Shown: positions 14,318 to 18,885 of the stretch, piece after piece
How the letters are laid out: each line of letters opens with the position of its first letter
Numbering within the stretch: the stretch's first letter is position 1
From: Deltaproteobacteria bacterium
GTDB taxonomy: Bacteria; Bdellovibrionota; UBA1018
Direction of reading: 5' to 3'
Assembly: GCA_016194835.1 (NCBI GenBank)
Contig: JACQAU010000098.1
Location: forward strand, 1-18,885
DNA length: 18,885 nt
Translations under genes and position numbers: made by a program
The notes under the pieces: model-generated
What the model was told of the DNA's origin: nothing
What the model saw: the letters and a program-made list of their open reading frames with translations, nothing else
Databases searched by the model: none

Positions 14318-15487
14318 ATGTCTTTTACCTGGATGCGACGCATAGATCTATATATCGGGAAGTCTCTTTTAAGATTGCTGGGGTTTTTTATTAAAAAATC
14401 CAATAGTCTTTATGGAGACTACAAACTTCCCCACTACCCAAAAAGAGTAATTTGTACAAAATTCATTGGACTAGGAAGCGTTGTACTTAGCTTGCCGCTG
14501 TTTAAAACTCTAAAAGAAGCTGGTGTACAAATTGCCTTTTGGTCATTTCCTGGGCAAGCTGAAATTGTAAAATATTCTGGTTTTGCTGATGTAGTATGGG
14601 AAATAAAACCCACGTATTTTGGATTTATTAAAACACTTTGGCAAACCATTAGACAGGCTAGAGCTTTTCAAGCAGATGCTTTTTTAGATTTAGAACCTAC
14701 CTCAAATTTTACAACACTTCTGTCATGGCTCAGCGGTACTCAAATGCGAATTGGATTTATTGCAGCCAAACCTTTGCGCGAACAAATTTACACTCATCTT
14801 GTTTCTCTCACTCCTGAACACCACATAACTGAAAATAATTTAGAAATGCTTCATTACTTGGGTATCCCGTTGTCAATGTCAAATCCACTGCCACCACTTC
14901 CACAAAACGTCTATGGTGTTATTTCACCGTTATCTAAAAATCCAGTAAGAAAACGTATTGTTATTAATGTTAATTCAAGCGATTTAAGTTGGCATCGAAT
15001 GTGGGTAGAAGACCACTGGGTCTCTCTTTGCAACAACCTCTTACAAGATCCTCAAGTAGATTTGGTTTTTCCTGGTGTAAAATCCGAGTTACCTAGAGTT
15101 CAAAGAATCATGGAAAAAATATCCAAACAAGATCGCATTTATAATTTTGCAGGGAAAAGTACACTCCTACAATTATTACAACTGCTTCGAGAATCTGATC
15201 TAGTCGTTAGTGTGGATAGCGGTATTATGCACCTTGCAGCCTGGGCTAAAACACCTTTAGTGTCTCTATTTGGCCCAGAAACTCCAAGTCTATACGCTCC
15301 CAGGTCTCCGTACTGTAAGGTGGTATGGGCTTCTCTTCCTTGCAGTCCTTGCTTAAGTGTGGCTGCCGATAAAATCACTAGGTGTAAAGACAATCAATGC
15401 ATGAAAAAAATTTCTCCAGATCAAGTCTATCTAGCTTGCCAAGCATTACTTGAAACTTCAATTATAGAAAAACGATCAGCCGCGTAG
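14318..15487 (+). CDS. glycosyltransferase family 9 (ADP-heptose:LPS heptosyltransferase-like)
   Basis: This 389-residue protein would transfer heptose (or a related sugar) to the lipopolysaccharide inner core at the cytoplasmic face of the inner membrane. The N-terminal Rossmann half starts RVICTKFIGLGSVVLSLP, typical of family 9. The C-terminal half has SVDSGIMHLAAWAKTPLVSL followed by FGPETPSLYAP, the ADP-sugar-binding signature. A Cys motif, LPCSPCLS with C-x5-C later, is also usual. I chose the ATG at 14318. The frame is open back to an ATG at 14204, but that start lies in the core of the inverted-repeat element and would add residues encoded by the repeat arm. ATG 14333 is an alternative, and none has a strong ribosome site. 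It ends 14 bases before the convergent gene at 15502. A short AGGAC-TT-GTCCT palindrome at 15492-15503 lies between them. Confidence 0.85.
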   Translation: MSFTWMRRIDLYIGKSLLRLLGFFIKKSNSLYGDYKLPHYPKRVICTKFIGLGSVVLSLPLFKTLKEAGVQIAFWSFPGQAEIVKYSGFADVVWEIKPTYFGFIKTLWQTIRQARAFQADAFLDLEPTSNFTTLLSWLSGTQMRIGFIAAKPLREQIYTHLVSLTPEHHITENNLEMLHYLGIPLSMSNPLPPLPQNVYGVISPLSKNPVRKRIVINVNSSDLSWHRMWVEDHWVSLCNNLLQDPQVDLVFPGVKSELPRVQRIMEKISKQDRIYNFAGKSTLLQLLQLLRESDLVVSVDSGIMHLAAWAKTPLVSLFGPETPSLYAPRSPYCKVVWASLPCSPCLSVAADKITRCKDNQCMKKISPDQVYLACQALLETSIIEKRSAA

Positions 15488-15501
15488 ATTAAGGACTTGT
15501 C

Positions 15502-15948
15502 CTACACAGCAGCCGGTATGATTTTTGTACGCACCAGTCCTTTGCGTTCCAACTCACGTGCAATAGTAATAACTTTAATTTGAGCGCCACCTATTTCGCG
15601 AGGACCAACATTAATAGCCAGGTAATCCCTAATTTCAGCGGCAATATTATTAGGTGAATTTCTTAAAAACTTTTTTATAACATCTTCAGATTGCCCATTA
15701 AGCGCATAAGCCAAAGAACGAGACGGAGCTTTAGCCATAACTTCTGCCAACTCAACATCCGGGAGATTAATAATATCTTTAAAATTTAAAACATATTTTA
15801 ATGCTAATTCTGTATAATGGGGGTCTTCGTCCATTCCAACTTCGATCATTCTTTGTCTCCGAGATGGCGGAGTGGTTTCTAAAAGCTCTACTAAGGCCCT
15901 AAAACCATCTGGATTTCTTTTAAAACGAGCATATACACCCACAAACAA
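15502..15948 (-). CDS. FliG C-terminal-domain-like protein
   Basis: This small protein of 148 residues resembles the middle-to-C-terminal part of the flagellar motor switch protein FliG. The evidence is VLNFKDIINLPDVELAEVM at about 53-71 (FliG reads F-x-FEDI-x-L-x-D), LAYALNGQSEDVIKKFLRN at 79-97 (FliG ALKGA...LSNMS), and GAQIKVITIARELERKGLV at 121-139 (FliG AQ-x-IV...R-x-L-x-x-G). A full FliG is about 330 residues, so the FliF-binding N-terminal part is missing. The frame starts with TTG at 15948, five bases after the htpX stop; a GTG at 15942 is an alternative. Tight coupling with htpX suggests an envelope or quality-control role and not a place in the flagellar motor, but this is inference. 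FliG membership is a pattern judgement. Confidence 0.55.
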   Translation of the reverse strand: MFVGVYARFKRNPDGFRALVELLETTPPSRRQRMIEVGMDEDPHYTELALKYVLNFKDIINLPDVELAEVMAKAPSRSLAYALNGQSEDVIKKFLRNSPNNIAAEIRDYLAINVGPREIGGAQIKVITIARELERKGLVRTKIIPAAV

Positions 15949-15952
15949 TGTT

Positions 15953-16864
15953 CTACACCATATTTTCTAGACGTGCAATTCGCTCTTCAAGAGGCGGATG
16001 CGTCGAAAAAAGATGTAAAAACCTTGAGCGCTTTCCAGAAATCTTTAGAGTTTGCACCGCTGGTTGTGGGGTTGGATCTTCGATCTCAAAAGTTCTTCTC
16101 AATGCCTCAAGCGCTTTTATCATATTCTGTCGCCCTGCAATCTTTGCACTTCCGGCATCTGCCCTAAATTCTCTAAGACGGGAAAACCAAGCAACAACTA
16201 AAGAACCTAAAATCATAAATATGATCTCTAAAATAAAACTTGTAATAAAATAAATCCCGTACGAAAACCCACCTTCACGATCATCATCACGTCCCCTGCC
16301 CATTTGTGCAATTGCAAAGGCAATAACTCTAGATAAAAACATTACAAACGCATTCACTACACCCTGAACTAAAGTCATCGTGACCATGTCACCATTTGCA
16401 ATATGCGAAATCTCGTGACCCAAAACTCCCTCAAGTTCGCTTTTATTCATACGGTTCAGAAGCCCACTAGAAACAGCTACTAGAGACCTTGACTTGGTAG
16501 GTCCAGTGGCAAATGCATTCACTTCTGGCGAATCATAAATCCCAACTTCTGGCATTTTCGGCAACCTGGCTCCTCTTGCAAGATTATAAACAGTGTGAAC
16601 CAAATCCTGAAGCATGTGATCCGAAGTGTTGGGATCAATGATGTGAACCCCCATCATCCATTTGGCCATTAGTTTAGACAAAGCAAGCGAAATAAAAGCT
16701 CCACCCATGCCCCAAACCAGACAAAACGCCATCAAGCTAGTGTAATTTAAACCATATGGTGTGAGATAGGGCTGAACACCTAAAAGATTTAAAACCAATG
16801 AAAGCGTGATAATTACTAAAAAATTAACCGCTAGAAATAAGAAAATTCGTTTAAACCAAGCCAT
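15953..16864 (-). CDS. htpX: HtpX-like membrane zinc metalloprotease (M48B)
   Basis: This integral inner-membrane protease degrades damaged or misfolded membrane proteins, acting with FtsH in other bacteria. Of its 303 residues, about 4-29 and 42-64 form N-terminal membrane helices. The zinc site is HEISH at 150-154, and the third ligand is Glu232 in the REFRADAGSA motif. Two more helices lie at about 165-187 and 205-227. VNAFATG and FSTHPPLEERIARL at the end are family signatures. A good ribosome site, AAGGAG, precedes the ATG by about eight bases. The FliG-like gene follows directly. An inverted repeat ATTGT-CGC-ACAAT (16895-16907) lies upstream and could be an operator, but no heat-shock promoter or CIRCE element was recognised. 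Confidence 0.93.
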   Translation of the reverse strand: MAWFKRIFLFLAVNFLVIITLSLVLNLLGVQPYLTPYGLNYTSLMAFCLVWGMGGAFISLALSKLMAKWMMGVHIIDPNTSDHMLQDLVHTVYNLARGARLPKMPEVGIYDSPEVNAFATGPTKSRSLVAVSSGLLNRMNKSELEGVLGHEISHIANGDMVTMTLVQGVVNAFVMFLSRVIAFAIAQMGRGRDDDREGGFSYGIYFITSFILEIIFMILGSLVVAWFSRLREFRADAGSAKIAGRQNMIKALEALRRTFEIEDPTPQPAVQTLKISGKRSRFLHLFSTHPPLEERIARLENMV

Positions 16865-16939
16865 ATCATTAACTCCTTTATATTATGAATGGTCATTGTC
16901 GCACAATAGTCAAGCAAAACACAACCGAATCAGTATATT

Positions 16940-18885
16940 TTAGACTTGTGCTTGCGGTGAAACACCTCTGTGCCCATGTGAGTTATGTTTGTGCTGAGCG
17001 GCCTCTGCCCTGACGCTAAGAGTGCTAATGCGCATACCATAAAAAGAACGCACCACAAAGAAAAGACCAACCAACAGCAGGACGCATCCAATGTACATAG
17101 CCTGTTCCTTTGCACTTGCCGCTATTTCGACAGCTAAGAGTCCAAAAAGGGTAGTAAACTTTATGATAGGATTTAGAGCCACAGAAGAAGTGTCCTTGAA
17201 AGGATCACCCACCGTATCTCCTATGACAGTTGCTGCATGCAACGCCGTCCCTTTCTCTCTTAAGTCAACTTCGACTACTTTTTTAGCATTGTCCCAAGCA
17301 CCACCAGCATTTGCCATAAAAATGGCCTGGAAAAGTCCAAATACAGCTATCGAAATCAAATAACTGGCAAAATAAGTCGCATCAAAGCAAGCAAACGCCA
17401 GCGTAAACGAAAAAACCACACCGAAAATATTTATCATTCCAGCTTGTGCATATTGAGTACAAATTTTGACAACTTCTTTTGAATCACTAACAGAGGCTTT
17501 TTGCACTGAATCTAAACGAATATGAGATTTAATGTATTCAACAGCTCGATAAGCTCCAGTACTCACCGCTTGAGTGGCCGCACCCGTAAACCAGTAAATT
17601 ACAGCACCGCCAGTAATCAATCCAAGCAAAACTCTAGAATCCAGCAGATCCAACTTTAGATTCATAAGCAAAATAATAGAAAAAATCATAGACCGCCGGA
17701 TACACCATGTACTGATCTAATCCCGTCTGGCTGGTTACAAAAGCAATACACATAAGTCCAACAATGGTAAGGCCTTGCCAAAAGGCACTAAAATTTCCTG
17801 CTACGAAACCAGAAAGAATGGTCAGCGAAGGACCACCCTGTCTTGAAGCAGCAACAATCTCAGCTACATGTTTGGATTTTGAAGATGTAAAAATTTTTGT
17901 TAGCTCCGGTATTAAGGCCGCAGCTAAAGTGCCACAACTAATAATAGTCGAAAGTTTCCACCACAATCCTTCGGCCATGTCCCCAATCAAAAGAACACTA
18001 ACCGAATATGTCACCACAATGGAGACTAATGACGTAATCCACACCAGCGAAGTAAGTGGAGCTTCGAAATCAAAATGTGCTTTATCAGCATACAGAGCTG
18101 CCGAAATCCACTTATTGATCCAATAAGACACGATAGAAGTTGCAATCATCAAAATTCTCATTACAAAGATCCATATAATGAGCTTGGACTGTACTTCGAC
18201 CCCTCCAGGTAAAAGCGATAATTTACCATCAACACCAATGCCCATGCCAACAGCTAAAACAATAAAACTAATCAGTGCAACTCCAGTCACACCATAAGTT
18301 TCGAATCCATCTGCCGTGGGACCTACTGAATCACCTGCGTTGTCACCAGTACAATCAGCAATAACACCAGGGTTTCGAGCGTCATCTTCCTTGATATTAA
18401 AAGTAATTTTCATAAGATCTGAACCAATATCAGCAATCTTAGTAAAAATACCGCCACAGATTCTCAAAGCTGATGCTCCCAGGGATTCGCCAATAGCAAA
18501 CCCAACAAAGCATGCCCCTGCACTTTCACGCGGGACAAATAGCAATATACAAATCATCATGAATAGTTCTACGCAAATCAAGAGAACGCCAATAGACATA
18601 CCAGATCGTAGTGGTATGTCCAGAATGGACCATGGCTTGCCCTGTAACGAAGCAAAGGCCGTGCGGCTATTTGCATATGTGTTAATACGCACACCAAACC
18701 ACGCCACACCAAAAGAGCCTAAAATTCCTACTACTGACCAAAGCAAGATTAATAAGACTTTTGCGAAGCTCATGTGCAAAAGATAAAAGAAGTAATAAAA
18801 AATACAAATCCCAATAAAAGTTTCTAATAAAACAAGAAATTTACCCTGCTGTAACAGGTAAGTTTTACATGTTTCATAAATCAGA
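16940..18885 (-). pseudogene. hppA: membrane pyrophosphatase (hppA), internally deleted and frameshifted, 5' end outside window
   Basis: The gene once encoded a pyrophosphate-energised ion pump of the inner membrane. It is read leftward, and the frame is open to the right edge, so its start lies beyond 18885. The first part runs to about 17690 and keeps CGGIFTKIADIGSDLMK, EDDARNPGVIADCTGDNAGD and the SGFVAGNFSAFW region. It then leaves the family after YPAV (17702-17691) and reaches a stop at 17634. The second part continues in another frame from about 17689 (MIFSIILL, then GGAVIYWFTGAATQAVSTG, GGAWDNAKK, GDTVGDPFKDTSS) to 16940. From the known order of family motifs, roughly 90-110 codons are missing between the parts. 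The lost stretch includes the D-x-YGP(I/V)-x-DNA motif of the active centre. No intact pump can be made. Assembly error is the main alternative. Confidence 0.8.

Noticed and set aside
15948..16253. Plus-strand open frame opposite htpX
   Set aside because: It overlaps the strongly supported htpX coding sequence, and its composition is that of an antisense shadow.
17910..17940. TGGCAC-N5-CTGC on the minus strand, resembling a sigma-54 promoter
   Set aside because: It lies inside the conserved hppA reading frame and lacks the TTGC of the -12 element, so it is probably chance.
1..18885. CRISPR array or complete insertion sequence
   Set aside because: No regularly spaced repeats and no transposase-like or Cas-like protein were seen.

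Overview
The window is about 18.9 kb of AT-rich bacterial DNA. Its content suggests a Gram-negative, flagellated or formerly flagellated proteobacterium-like organism. It holds a GT9 heptosyltransferase (lipopolysaccharide core), a FliG-domain protein, a sigma-54 activator with a consensus -24/-12 promoter, a VLCAD-type acyl-CoA dehydrogenase and many secreted proteins of no known family. A Bdellovibrionota-type (Bdellovibrio/Bacteriovorax-like) predator or relative is my best guess. It is an inference from the style of the proteins, not from a marker gene.

Layout, left to right. (1) 1-571: the 3' end of a phospholipase D-superfamily gene. (2) 641-1545: a self-contained unit with a consensus sigma-54 promoter, a structured leader, a secreted His-rich protein with a C-terminal DUF3011-like domain, and a strong intrinsic terminator. 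(3) 1597-4950: a compact plus-strand operon of a MoeB/ThiF-rhodanese fusion, an acyl-CoA dehydrogenase and a glutathione peroxidase. (4) 5045-8803: two large secreted or membrane-associated unknown proteins encoded back to back. They share a Gly-rich stretch followed by a C-terminal FER-x4-YQ tail. (5) 8833-8985: tRNA-Ala(GGC) with its own promoter, then a short 13-bp tandem repeat. (6) 8997-12983, minus strand: three secreted unknown proteins downstream of a sigma-54 activator that has no receiver domain, has a hydrophobic N-terminus, and shows two Fis-like segments. (7) 13150-15487: nadA (minus) and a heptosyltransferase (plus) diverge around a 158-bp element with perfect 37-bp inverted arms and a GC-rich core. 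(8) 15502-18885, minus strand: a FliG C-terminal-like protein, HtpX, and a membrane pyrophosphatase (hppA) that is internally deleted and frameshifted. hppA runs off the right edge.

How the genes may work together. The sigma-54 activator and the sigma-54 promoter lie in the same window, so the activator could control the DUF3011 protein; this is inference. The ThiF-rhodanese, acyl-CoA dehydrogenase and peroxidase genes are transcriptionally linked, but no shared pathway is evident. The most unusual items are the 158-bp inverted-repeat element, the broken hppA with its catalytic centre missing, the sigma-54 leader with a GUAA-capped 15-bp hairpin, the atypical sigma-54 activator, and the paired secreted proteins with a common tail. 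No gene-free stretch exceeds 300 bases.
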